Positions 1 through 4,794 of a DNA stretch of 8,247 bases are shown here, piece after piece. The stretch spans positions 1 through 8,247 of the forward strand of contig JACOVZ010000006.1 in the NCBI GenBank assembly GCA_016177065.1, given 5' to 3'. The stretch's first letter is position 1. Every line of letters starts with the position of its first letter. The notes under the pieces were generated by a model. That model made no database searches, had not been told where the DNA came from, and was given only the letters and a program-made list of their open reading frames with translations. The DNA comes from Candidatus Wildermuthbacteria bacterium. Its GTDB lineage: Bacteria; Patescibacteriota; Minisyncoccia; Minisyncoccales; UBA10102. The translations under genes and the position numbers were made by a program.

Positions 1-207
1 CAGCGCTACAAGGGCTTGGGAGAAATGAATCCGGCTGAGTTATGGGAGACTACCATGAATCCCGCAAACAGGGTTTTGCTCAAGGTTACCGTGGAGGATT
101 CAGTGGAAGCAGACAAGACCTTTGATGTGTTAATGGGAGATGAAGTTCTGCCCCGTAAGAAGTTCATACAGACCTACGCCAAGTCTGTGAAGAATTTGGA
201 TATATAA
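1..207 (+). CDS. gyrB: DNA gyrase subunit B, C-terminal end (5' truncated by window)
   Basis: This is the C-terminal tail of the ATPase subunit of DNA gyrase, which introduces negative supercoils together with GyrA. Only 68 codons are visible and the frame is open at base 1. The segment starts with QRYKGLGEMNP, the hallmark of the GyrB Toprim/C-terminal region. It continues with ELWETTMNP, a run matching the usual tail (ADKTFDVLMGDEVLPRKKFI), and ends in VKNLDI, much like Bacillus-type GyrB proteins. ParE shares the RYKGLGEMN segment, but the MGDEV-PRKKFI and KNLDI ending fits GyrB better. The stop is TAA. No gyrA follows; the next strong genes are secE and nusG, behind their own promoter. 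Confidence 0.93.
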   Translation, partial: QRYKGLGEMNPAELWETTMNPANRVLLKVTVEDSVEADKTFDVLMGDEVLPRKKFIQTYAKSVKNLDI

Positions 208-220
208 TCCAAATGGTTTT
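194..220 (+). terminator. Weak hairpin over the gyrB stop codon
   Basis: An 8-bp perfect stem pairs 194-201 (ATTTGGAT) with 207-214 (ATCCAAAT) around a 5-nt loop, and GGTTTT follows. The stem contains the gyrB stop codon. It is AT-rich and the T run is only four bases, so it is at best a weak intrinsic terminator. It is the only candidate for ending gyrB transcription before the next promoter. Confidence 0.3.
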
Positions 221-239
221 GAAGGAGCGAAGCGACTTC

Positions 240-267
240 TTGACATTTAGCAAGAACCCGGTATAAT
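240..267 (+). promoter_or_regulatory. Sigma70-type promoter for the gyrB-secE intergenic unit
   Basis: A perfect -35 box TTGACA (240-245) is separated by 16 bp from a perfect -10 box TATAAT (262-267). The expected transcription start is near 274. This is the best consensus promoter in the window. It drives a short unit that ends at the hairpin at 449-482. Confidence 0.75.
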
Positions 268-311
268 TATACTTGAGTAAGCTTGGCGCGAACTTAAAAA
301 TGGGGGGACAT

Positions 312-467
312 ATGGGGTATTTACTTCGCCCGGATGATGGAAAAAGCAAGGAAGAAGTTGAGCTATCATTGGATTTCGGCGTAGAGAAGCGGTTCATTAT
401 GTTTCTTATTTCATTTTTTAGGAAGAGGGTGGCTTCTCTTAAGTTCAAGAGGGTTTCTGAGGCATGA
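312..467 (+). CDS. Possible 51-aa small basic protein, or part of a small RNA
   Basis: I do not recognise this product. The ATG at 312 is preceded by a G-rich tract (302-307) at SD distance. The frame encodes 51 residues: an acidic, soluble first half (DDGKSKEEVELSLDFG) and a second half with the hydrophobic core FIMFLISFF flanked by basic residues. That pattern suits a small membrane-associated or RNA-binding peptide. A TTG at 273 is in the same frame but lies at the expected transcription start, so 312 is the better start. The TGA stop falls inside the loop of the 13-bp hairpin that closes the unit. The promoter and hairpin show that the region is transcribed, but not that it is translated. 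A regulatory RNA of about 215 nt is an equally fair reading. Confidence 0.4.
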   Translation: MGYLLRPDDGKSKEEVELSLDFGVEKRFIMFLISFFRKRVASLKFKRVSEA

Positions 468-490
468 ATCTCAGAAACCCTCCTTCTATT
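449..490 (+). terminator. 13-bp hairpin, likely terminator of the intergenic unit
   Basis: Bases 449-461 (GAGGGTTTCTGAG) pair perfectly with 470-482 (CTCAGAAACCCTC) around an 8-nt loop. The sequence after it, TTCTATTTC, is T-rich but interrupted. The stem is very stable and lies just upstream of the secE promoter, so it would insulate secE from transcripts starting at about 274. The loop contains the stop codon of the small reading frame. Confidence 0.65.
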
Positions 491-499
491 TCAAGACAG

Positions 500-527
500 T
501 TGACATTCCTTTTAGGCGGTGTATGAT
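500..527 (+). promoter_or_regulatory. Sigma70-type promoter of secE-nusG-rplK
   Basis: A perfect -35 TTGACA (500-505) and a 5/6 -10 TATGAT (522-527) are separated by 16 bp, the same spacing as the upstream promoter. The start would be near 534, giving a leader of about 32 nt before secE. Within the leader, CCCC (542-545) and GGGG (550-553) can pair ahead of TTTTT. This is a small stem that might modulate access to secE but is too short to call an attenuator. Confidence 0.7.
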
Positions 528-565
528 GCATATATCAATGGCCCCGGCAGGGGTTTTTAAGAACC

Positions 566-757
566 ATGGGATTTTTCTCAAAAATAGCCGCATTCCTCAG
601 GGAGTCGCGGCTTGAAACAAGCAAGGTGAACTGGCCCAATAGGGAGCAGACCATTAAGAATACTGTAGTGGTGATTTTATTTACCATAGCAGTCGCCTCA
701 ATTCTAGGCCTGTTTGATTTCTTGCTTGGTATGGGGCTTGACCGTTTCATCCTTTAA
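566..757 (+). CDS. secE: Preprotein translocase subunit SecE
   Basis: SecE is the small essential clamp subunit of the SecYEG protein-conducting channel in the cytoplasmic membrane. The 63-residue product is the usual length of the single-helix bacterial form. It has an amphipathic N-terminal helix (residues 3-16, FFSKIAAFLRESRLE), the conserved cytoplasmic segment SKVNWPNREQT (19-29), and one membrane helix (about 33-55). The W-P pair in VNWP is the family's signature. The ATG at 566 follows a G-rich stretch (550-553) at slightly long spacing. nusG follows after three bases, the classical bacterial secE-nusG pairing, and both should be transcribed from the promoter at 500-527. The call depends on motif, length and context together. 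Confidence 0.95.
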   Translation: MGFFSKIAAFLRESRLETSKVNWPNREQTIKNTVVVILFTIAVASILGLFDFLLGMGLDRFIL

Positions 758-760
758 CCT

Positions 761-1306
761 ATGCCAAAACAGCAGATCGTCCAAGAAAAGAACTGGTACG
801 TCATTCATACCTATTCAGGGTATGAAGACGCAGTCACGCGAAACCTCAAGCAGAGGATTGAGTCTTTGAATATGCAAGACAAGATTTTCAACGTGATGGT
901 CCCAAAGGAAAAGAAGATCAAGATCAAGAACGGCAAGAGGAAGGCCGTGGAAGAAAAGATTTACCCCGGATATGTGCTCGTTGAAATGATCGTGACTGAT
1001 GATTCCTGGTACGTGGTAAGGAATACTCCCAATGTGACGGGGTTCGTGGGGTCTGGAACAACTCCTATCCCTGTCGCGAAGGCAGAGATAGATTTCTTAA
1101 TGAAGCGCATGGGAGTGGATACTCCGCAGTATCAGATTGAGGCTGCCTTGGGGGATTCAGTGCGCATCACAGACGGTCCGTTCAAAGATCTGGAAGGAAG
1201 AGTTTCAGACATTGACCAGGAAAGAGGAAAGATCAAGGTTCTGGTAAGCATGTTTGGGAGAGACACTCCAGTGGAACTGGATTCATTACAAATTAAAAAG
1301 CTTTAA
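761..1306 (+). CDS. nusG: Transcription termination/antitermination factor NusG
   Basis: NusG binds RNA polymerase, promotes processive elongation and links the polymerase to Rho or the ribosome. The protein has 181 residues, the normal bacterial length. The NGN domain spans about residues 11-115: NWYVIHTYSGYED at the start, then a basic stretch (KKIKIKNGKRK, 51-61), then the conserved KIYPGYVLVEM (66-76) and VRNTPNVTGFVG (86-97). The C-terminal KOW domain (about 128-181) contains GDSVRITDGPFKDLEGRV and ends in the SMFGRDTPVELD strand. The gap from secE is three bases with no SD site, so translation is probably coupled to secE. rplK follows, again after three bases. Confidence 0.98.
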   Translation: MPKQQIVQEKNWYVIHTYSGYEDAVTRNLKQRIESLNMQDKIFNVMVPKEKKIKIKNGKRKAVEEKIYPGYVLVEMIVTDDSWYVVRNTPNVTGFVGSGTTPIPVAKAEIDFLMKRMGVDTPQYQIEAALGDSVRITDGPFKDLEGRVSDIDQERGKIKVLVSMFGRDTPVELDSLQIKKL

Positions 1307-1309
1307 TAT

Positions 1310-1732
1310 ATGGCAAAAAAGATAAAGAAAGTCATCAGACTGCATATTGCTGCCGGGGCCGCAACCCCTGCTCCTCCTGTAGGGCCGAGCTTGGCTCAGC
1401 ACGGGGTGAATATCGGGGAGTTTTGCAAGAAGTTCAATGACGCCACGAAAGACAAGGCAGGATTCAAACTTCCTGTTGATATTATCGTGTATGAAGACAG
1501 GAGCTATGATTTTAAGCTTCATGAGCCTCCCTCGTCAGCGTTGATCAAGAAGGCAGCAGGGGTTGAAAAGGGGTCTGGAGTTCCAAACAAAACGAATGTG
1601 GGGAAAATAACCAAAGCCCAGCTTGAAGAGATCGCAAAACAGAAAATGGGAGACTTAAATACCGATAACCTTGAAAGCGCCAAGAAGACCATAGCTGGCA
1701 CCGCAAAGAATATGGGAATAACTGTAGAATAA
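1310..1732 (+). CDS. rplK: 50S ribosomal protein L11 (uL11)
   Basis: L11 forms the base of the GTPase-associated stalk region on 23S rRNA with L10 and L12, and contacts elongation factors. The 140-residue product is full length. The N-terminal domain (1-70) carries the proline-rich segment GAATPAPPVGPSLAQHGVNI (16-35). The rRNA-binding C-terminal domain (about 75-140) includes PPSSALIKKAAG and ends with the characteristic ESAKKTIAGTAKNMGI. The start is three bases after the nusG stop and has no SD site, suggesting coupled translation. Normally rplA (L1) follows in the same operon. Here a strong hairpin terminator begins right after the stop codon and the next gene is on the opposite strand, so L1 is encoded elsewhere or absent. 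Confidence 0.98.
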   Translation: MAKKIKKVIRLHIAAGAATPAPPVGPSLAQHGVNIGEFCKKFNDATKDKAGFKLPVDIIVYEDRSYDFKLHEPPSSALIKKAAGVEKGSGVPNKTNVGKITKAQLEEIAKQKMGDLNTDNLESAKKTIAGTAKNMGITVE

Positions 1733-1768
1733 AAAAGAGGGGGGCCGATTGTAGCCCCCCTTTTTTTT
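1731..1768. terminator. Strong bidirectional rho-independent terminator
   Basis: A GC-only stem pairs 1739-1745 (GGGGGGC) with 1754-1760 (GCCCCCC) around an 8-nt loop. Eight Ts follow on the plus strand (1761-1768). A run of As at 1731-1736 becomes a T run on the minus strand. The hairpin therefore ends rplK transcription rightward and that of the small membrane protein gene leftward, and lies directly between the two convergent stop codons. Confidence 0.93.
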
Positions 1769-1771
1769 GCA

Positions 1772-1990
1772 TTATCTTGCGTCAGGATTCAAGAAATTCC
1801 TAAATCTTTCTACATTTTTTTTGTAGTACTGGTTGTGTAGAAAGATTACAATACCACCGGAGATGATGAGACTGGAAATCCAGAATACCACCTCTTTTAC
1901 TATTCCTGACAGAAAGAACCATGACAGGACGACTACAGACGAGATTGATACCAGCCATACAATCCCGCATAGGATGTACCATTTTATCAT
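1772..1990 (-). CDS. Small two-helix membrane protein of unknown function
   Basis: I do not recognise a family. The 72-residue product has two clear hydrophobic segments, about residues 4-28 (rich in I, V, W and S) and 33-52 (VVFWISSLIISGGIVIF). A short basic, aromatic C-terminal tail (YYKKNVERFRNFL) probably lies in the cytoplasm. There is no catalytic motif and no cleavable signal. The start is unusually well supported: AAAAGGAGGTG (complement of 1995-2005) lies six bases before the ATG, with a consensus -35 box further upstream. On the 3' side it shares the bidirectional terminator with rplK. The gene is read divergently from the deaminase gene. The strong SD, the dedicated promoter and the terminator argue for a real, well-translated gene despite its size. 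Confidence 0.72.
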   Translation of the reverse strand: MIKWYILCGIVWLVSISSVVVLSWFFLSGIVKEVVFWISSLIISGGIVIFLHNQYYKKNVERFRNFLNPDAR

Positions 1991-1994
1991 AGCG

Positions 1995-2005
1995 CACCTC
2001 CTTTT
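1995..2005 (-). promoter_or_regulatory. Consensus ribosome binding site
   Basis: Read on the minus strand, AAAAGGAGGTG matches the anti-SD over its full core, with six bases between GGAGG and the ATG at 1990. It fixes the start of the small membrane protein. It is one of only two near-perfect SD sites in the window. Confidence 0.85.
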
Positions 2006-2017
2006 CTCTTAAGGAAA

Positions 2018-2046
2018 AGCGTATTAAAAAATGAGTATTTTGTCAA
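2018..2046 (-). promoter_or_regulatory. Promoter of the small membrane protein gene
   Basis: On the minus strand, TTGACA (complement of 2041-2046) is a perfect -35 box. Seventeen bases on is TACGCT (complement of 2018-2023), which keeps the three most important -10 positions. Transcription would start near 2011, about 20 nt before the ATG, which leaves room for the SD site. Confidence 0.55.
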
Positions 2047-2061
2047 TATGGGCACCTTTTG

Positions 2062-2090
2062 TTTTCTTGTGCAGCAGTCTAAAGTAAGAT
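2062..2090 (+). promoter_or_regulatory. Possible promoter of the deaminase gene, near-leaderless
   Basis: TAAGAT (2085-2090) is a fair -10 box. The -35 at the right distance (TTTTCT, 2062-2067) is poor. A start near 2097 would leave only about six bases before the ATG at 2103, and no SD site exists, so the transcript would be almost leaderless. Confidence 0.35.
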
Positions 2091-2102
2091 ACGATTGTTT
2101 GT

Positions 2103-2939
2103 ATGGCAAAGAAAACCCTCATCATCCATATTCCTGTTATCCATAAGGGGTATTTGGATTTCTTTGCATTGCGCAAAGGCGATATTGGAGAAACCTATCT
2201 TATCAGAGAAGATCTTCTTGGCGAGCTTACCCAGTGTAAGCCGGATATTGCGTCTCTCAATACTGAAACCGCAAAACAGCTCTTGGAGAAGCTTGGATTC
2301 TCAAATATCTCTGTTCTTTCCATAGAAACGATTCAAAGCCTGAAAGGCAGGAATCTTCTGCTTATCCAAGACGAAGTTTCAAGAAACTTGTATGAAAAGT
2401 ATCTGCAAGGACAGTCTGTGGAATGGGCTTCGGTGTTTCTCCGCTGGAACAAGGAAAAAGTTCTCACAGAAAGACCACTGGATGATATTCCAGAATCAGC
2501 AGATCCCTTTGATATCTCAATGATGAATGAAGCCAGAAAGGAGGCTCAAAAGACAGGGGATTGGTGGAGGCAGATTGGAGCAGTTTTAGTAAAAAACAAA
2601 GAGATTCTCATTCGCGGCTACAACAGAGATTTGCCCTCAGATCATACGCCTTATCAAGTAGGGGAAGTGCGGGATTTCTTTAAAGCAGGAGAGAAGCACG
2701 AACTTGCAAGCACTATTCATGCCGAAGAGAATGTTATTGCGCAAGCCGCTCAGAAAGGGATTGCTGTTGAGGAAGCTTCTTTGTATGTTTCTACCTTTCC
2801 TTGTCCGGTTTGCGCAAAGCTTATTGCGTGCTCTGGCATAAAAACTCTGTATTTCAGCGAAGGCGGCTCCAGTTTTGACGCAAAAAAAGTTCTGGAGTCT
2901 GCAGGTATTACCCTTGTGCATATTCCTAGAAGAGTTTGA
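2103..2939 (+). CDS. dCMP deaminase-family protein with N-terminal extension
   Basis: The C-terminal half (about residues 133-278) is a zinc-dependent cytidine/deoxycytidylate deaminase domain. It shows GAVLVKNKEILIRGYNR (159-175), the proton-shuttle and zinc motif HAEE (H206, E208) and the second zinc site PCPVC (C234, C237). The segment between them (PYQVGEVRDFFKAGEKHELASTI) resembles dCMP deaminases. The likely reaction is hydrolysis of dCMP to dUMP, which would feed ThyA downstream. The protein has 278 residues, whereas simple dCMP deaminases have roughly 150-190. The first 125 or so residues form a separate domain that I cannot assign, starting with KTLIIHIPVIHKGYLDFF. No SD precedes the ATG. 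The substrate could instead be another cytosine or pyrimidine nucleotide; the pathway context favours dCMP. Confidence 0.85.
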   Translation: MAKKTLIIHIPVIHKGYLDFFALRKGDIGETYLIREDLLGELTQCKPDIASLNTETAKQLLEKLGFSNISVLSIETIQSLKGRNLLLIQDEVSRNLYEKYLQGQSVEWASVFLRWNKEKVLTERPLDDIPESADPFDISMMNEARKEAQKTGDWWRQIGAVLVKNKEILIRGYNRDLPSDHTPYQVGEVRDFFKAGEKHELASTIHAEENVIAQAAQKGIAVEEASLYVSTFPCPVCAKLIACSGIKTLYFSEGGSSFDAKKVLESAGITLVHIPRRV

Positions 2940-2980
2940 CATTTGCATAGTCTTACAGTACCCTTGCGGTAGGATATATT
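2936..2980 (+). promoter_or_regulatory. Possible promoter of the first HIT gene
   Basis: A perfect TTGACA (2936-2941) overlaps the deaminase stop codon, but its partner at 17 bp is the weak TACCCT (2959-2964). An alternative is CTTACA (2952-2957), 17 bp, then TATATT (2975-2980), which would start near 2987 just before the SD site. Either is plausible; I cannot choose. Confidence 0.35.
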
Positions 2981-2991
2981 GACATCTTAAT

Positions 2992-2999
2992 AAGGAGGG
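2992..2999 (+). promoter_or_regulatory. Ribosome binding site of the first HIT gene
   Basis: AAGGAGGG lies eight bases before the ATG at 3008. An ATG at 3001 is in another frame and stops after five codons. Another ATG at 3029 is in frame but too far away. The SD therefore selects 3008. Confidence 0.8.
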
Positions 3000-3007
3000 A
3001 ATGAAAG

Positions 3008-3466
3008 ATGCCAACTGAGGTCGTTCATATGACAAATGTTCTGCGGTATTATGGCGAAAACCCAGAACTTGTAGAAAAGTACAGACAAATTGAGAAAAAC
3101 GGCAAATGTCCATTCTGCCCTGACGGCATCATAGATAATGAATTCCAAATTGTTGGCAAAACACCAGATTGGACCCTTGTCGTGAGCCAATTCCCGTACA
3201 AAGGAGCTGAAGTCCATTTGTTCATACTTCCAAAGCGCCATGTCATTTCTTCTACAGATCTTATGTTCTTTGAATGGGCGGATTGGCCAGAGATATTAGA
3301 GATTGCCGTGAATAAGTATCCTTTGCTCAAAAAGGGATTTGGCTTGGCAATGAGGGAAAAAACATTGGGTGGCGTGACGCTTCACCATCTGCACTTTCAT
3401 CTTATTGTGCCCAAGGCAAATTCTGAAGGCGGGGCAGAAATTCCGGTTAACTTCGGAATTGGCTGA
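3008..3466 (+). CDS. HIT-family nucleotide hydrolase/transferase with CPFCP motif
   Basis: Histidine-triad proteins cleave or transfer nucleotidyl groups (AMP and similar) through a histidine nucleophile. Here the triad is H127-x-H129-x-H131 in LHHLHFHLIVP. Upstream are a C34-x-x-C37 pair (GKCPFCP), a possible zinc site, and the strand VHLFILPKRHV (69-79) that normally precedes the triad by about 50 residues. The product has 152 residues and ends in IPVNFGIG. It is a paralogue of the HIT protein encoded on the minus strand just beyond thyA, sharing the CPFCP, the WPYK/FPYK segment, the triad and the F-x-IG ending. The start is set by a strong SD. A hairpin terminator follows seven bases after the stop, so this is a single-gene unit. 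The natural substrate is unknown. Confidence 0.85.
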   Translation: MPTEVVHMTNVLRYYGENPELVEKYRQIEKNGKCPFCPDGIIDNEFQIVGKTPDWTLVVSQFPYKGAEVHLFILPKRHVISSTDLMFFEWADWPEILEIAVNKYPLLKKGFGLAMREKTLGGVTLHHLHFHLIVPKANSEGGAEIPVNFGIG

Positions 3467-3472
3467 CAAAGC

Positions 3473-3509
3473 AAAATGAGCTAGCGCATGCGTTGGCTCA
3501 TTTTTTATT
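3473..3509 (+). terminator. Rho-independent terminator after the first HIT gene
   Basis: AAAATGAGC (3473-3481) pairs with GCTCATTTT (3496-3504). The stem continues inward through 3482-3486 with 3491-3495, including two G-T pairs, to a 4-nt loop. T6 (3501-3506) then ATTT follows. The 3' arm overlaps the putative -35 box of thyA. Confidence 0.88.
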
Positions 3510-3522
3510 TGTGTGGTATAGA
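3493..3522 (+). promoter_or_regulatory. Possible thyA promoter, leaderless
   Basis: TTGGCT (3493-3498) is followed after 18 bp by TATAGA (3517-3522), which is preceded by TG in extended -10 position (TGGTATAGA). Transcription would begin at about 3529, on the thyA ATG itself. No SD site is present, which fits a leaderless message. The -35 box lies inside the upstream terminator stem. Confidence 0.4.
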
Positions 3523-3528
3523 AAAGAT

Positions 3529-4350
3529 ATGAAGCAATACTTGGATCTTCTTCAGCATGTGCTTGAGAACGGAGAGAGAAAAGGAGATCCCCAGGGAGTG
3601 GGGAATATTGCCGTGTGCGGCTACCAGATGCGATTCAAAATGGATGACGGGTTTCCCCTGCTTACAACCAAAAAGCTTTCGTTTAAATCAATCGCGTACG
3701 AATTGCTTTGGTTTATCAGAGGAGATACGAATGTAAAGTATCTTCAGGATCACGGAGTGAGTATTTGGGATGAATGGGCAACTCCTGAAATGGCGGCAAG
3801 ATACGGACACGAGCCAGGGGAATTGGGGCCTATCTATGGAGAGAAATGGAGGCGGTGGAAAACGAGAGACGGCAAAGTGATTGATCAGCTTGGCCTTGCC
3901 ATTGAAGACATTAAAAGAAATCCTGACTCCAGGCGCCTTGTGGTGAGTTCCTGGGATCCTGAGGATGTTGATAAGGTGTTTGTGGCCCCTTGCCACTGTT
4001 TCTTTAAGTTTTTTGTGGCTCAGGGGAAATTGTCGCTCCACCTGTTTCAGCGGAGCGCAGATACGTTTCTCGGGGTGCCTTACAATATTGCTTCCTATTC
4101 TCTGCTTTTAATGATGGCAGCCCAGATAACAGGCCTGAAAGCCCATGAGTTCATTCATACGCTTTCTGACACCCATTTGTATCTGAACCATATTGAACAG
4201 GCAAAACTTCAGATCACCAGAGAGCCGCGGCCCCTGCCCAAGCTTGTTTTGAATCCTGAAATAAAAAGCATCAATGACTTTGATTTTAAGGATTTCACTC
4301 TTACAGACTATAATCCTCACCCGCATATTAAAGCTGAGGTTGGAATCTAG
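3529..4350 (+). CDS. thyA: Thymidylate synthase ThyA
   Basis: ThyA methylates dUMP to dTMP with methylenetetrahydrofolate, leaving dihydrofolate. The 273-residue product aligns along its whole length with E. coli ThyA (264), starting at the same MKQYL. Visible are E58 and W61 in ELLWF, IWDEWA (79-84), GPIYGEKWR (100-108), SRR (134-136, dUMP phosphate contacts from the dimer mate), the nucleophile C155 in APCHCFF, QRSADTFLG (174-182), N186 in YNIASY (specificity for dUMP over dCMP) and DTHLY (214-218). The odd point is the N-terminal phosphate loop. Where nearly all homologues read DRTGTGT, this reads DPQGVGN (20-26), with Pro in place of Arg21. The rest is intact, so I expect an active enzyme. 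An upstream in-frame TTG at 3493 lies in the terminator and is rejected. The stop directly abuts that of the convergent gene. Confidence 0.97.
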   Translation: MKQYLDLLQHVLENGERKGDPQGVGNIAVCGYQMRFKMDDGFPLLTTKKLSFKSIAYELLWFIRGDTNVKYLQDHGVSIWDEWATPEMAARYGHEPGELGPIYGEKWRRWKTRDGKVIDQLGLAIEDIKRNPDSRRLVVSSWDPEDVDKVFVAPCHCFFKFFVAQGKLSLHLFQRSADTFLGVPYNIASYSLLLMMAAQITGLKAHEFIHTLSDTHLYLNHIEQAKLQITREPRPLPKLVLNPEIKSINDFDFKDFTLTDYNPHPHIKAEVGI

Positions 4351-4794
4351 CTAGCCGATGGGGAAACTCACGGTTCTTGCGCGGCCAGTCTTTTTATTTA
4401 TTTTCGGAGAGATAATATGGCAGTGCATATGGCTTACCGAAGCTCCGGTAAACCGAGTATCTCCAAAGCGCATCACAAATCCGCCTCCCTTAATGCGGTA
4501 TTTTTTAATTGCCCAGCGCGTAAGGTACGCAATGGCTTCAAGGTCTTTTTTGGTGAGATCAGAGAATTCTTCTCTGTGCTTTTTGCCGATTATGATGAGA
4601 TGGGTCTTAGCGTTTTTATAAGGCCAGCTGTTTTCGGTTAAAAACCAGTCTCCGCTTTCCTTGAAGATCGGCTTTTTGTGGTATTTGAAATACTCAGGGC
4701 AAAAGGGGCATTTGCCGGTGGAAAGTATCCGCGAGATTACCTTTTTATAGATCCCTTTTCTTGCGTTCGCCAAGTCAACAAAAGCTCCGCTCAT
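4351..4794 (-). CDS. HIT-family protein with CPFCP motif (second copy)
   Basis: This 147-residue HIT protein has the triad H122-x-H124-x-H126 in SHMHCHIISP, a C29-x-x-C32 pair in GKCPFCP, the conserved ENSWPYKNAKTHLIIIGKKH strand region (54-73) and a basic, glycine-rich segment ending in FVMRFGD before GASV. The last residues are VSFPIG, resembling the IPVNFGIG end of the first copy. Its ATG overlaps the stop of the upstream nucleotidyltransferase gene (ATGA, 4791-4794), so the two are co-translated and probably functionally linked. One possibility is that the HIT enzyme hydrolyses or recycles a nucleotide-activated product or by-product of its partner; this is inference. Its stop codon is immediately next to the thyA stop, with no bases between. 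Confidence 0.86.
   Translation of the reverse strand: MSGAFVDLANARKGIYKKVISRILSTGKCPFCPEYFKYHKKPIFKESGDWFLTENSWPYKNAKTHLIIIGKKHREEFSDLTKKDLEAIAYLTRWAIKKYRIKGGGFVMRFGDTRFTGASVSHMHCHIISPKINKKTGRARTVSFPIG

Noticed and set aside
221..239. GAAG...CTTC short hairpin just before the first promoter
   Set aside because: It has only four base pairs plus a GC/GC inner pair with mismatches, and no T run follows.
164..448. A 94-codon minus-strand frame across the gyrB end and the intergenic unit
   Set aside because: It overlaps the gyrB tail and the promoter at 240-267, has no SD, and its composition is Ser/Pro-rich without motifs.
208..565. A tRNA gene, such as the tRNA-Trp often found before secE
   Set aside because: No cloverleaf, no GTTCRA T-loop and no acceptor pairing were found in this stretch.
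2958..2972. TACC...GGTA mini-hairpin between the deaminase and HIT genes
   Set aside because: A four-base stem without a T tract is too weak to be a terminator or operator.
2637..3113. A 158-codon minus-strand open frame across the end of the deaminase gene and the start of the HIT gene
   Set aside because: It is antisense to the zinc motif of the deaminase and to the CPFCP segment of the HIT gene, and its composition is not protein-like.
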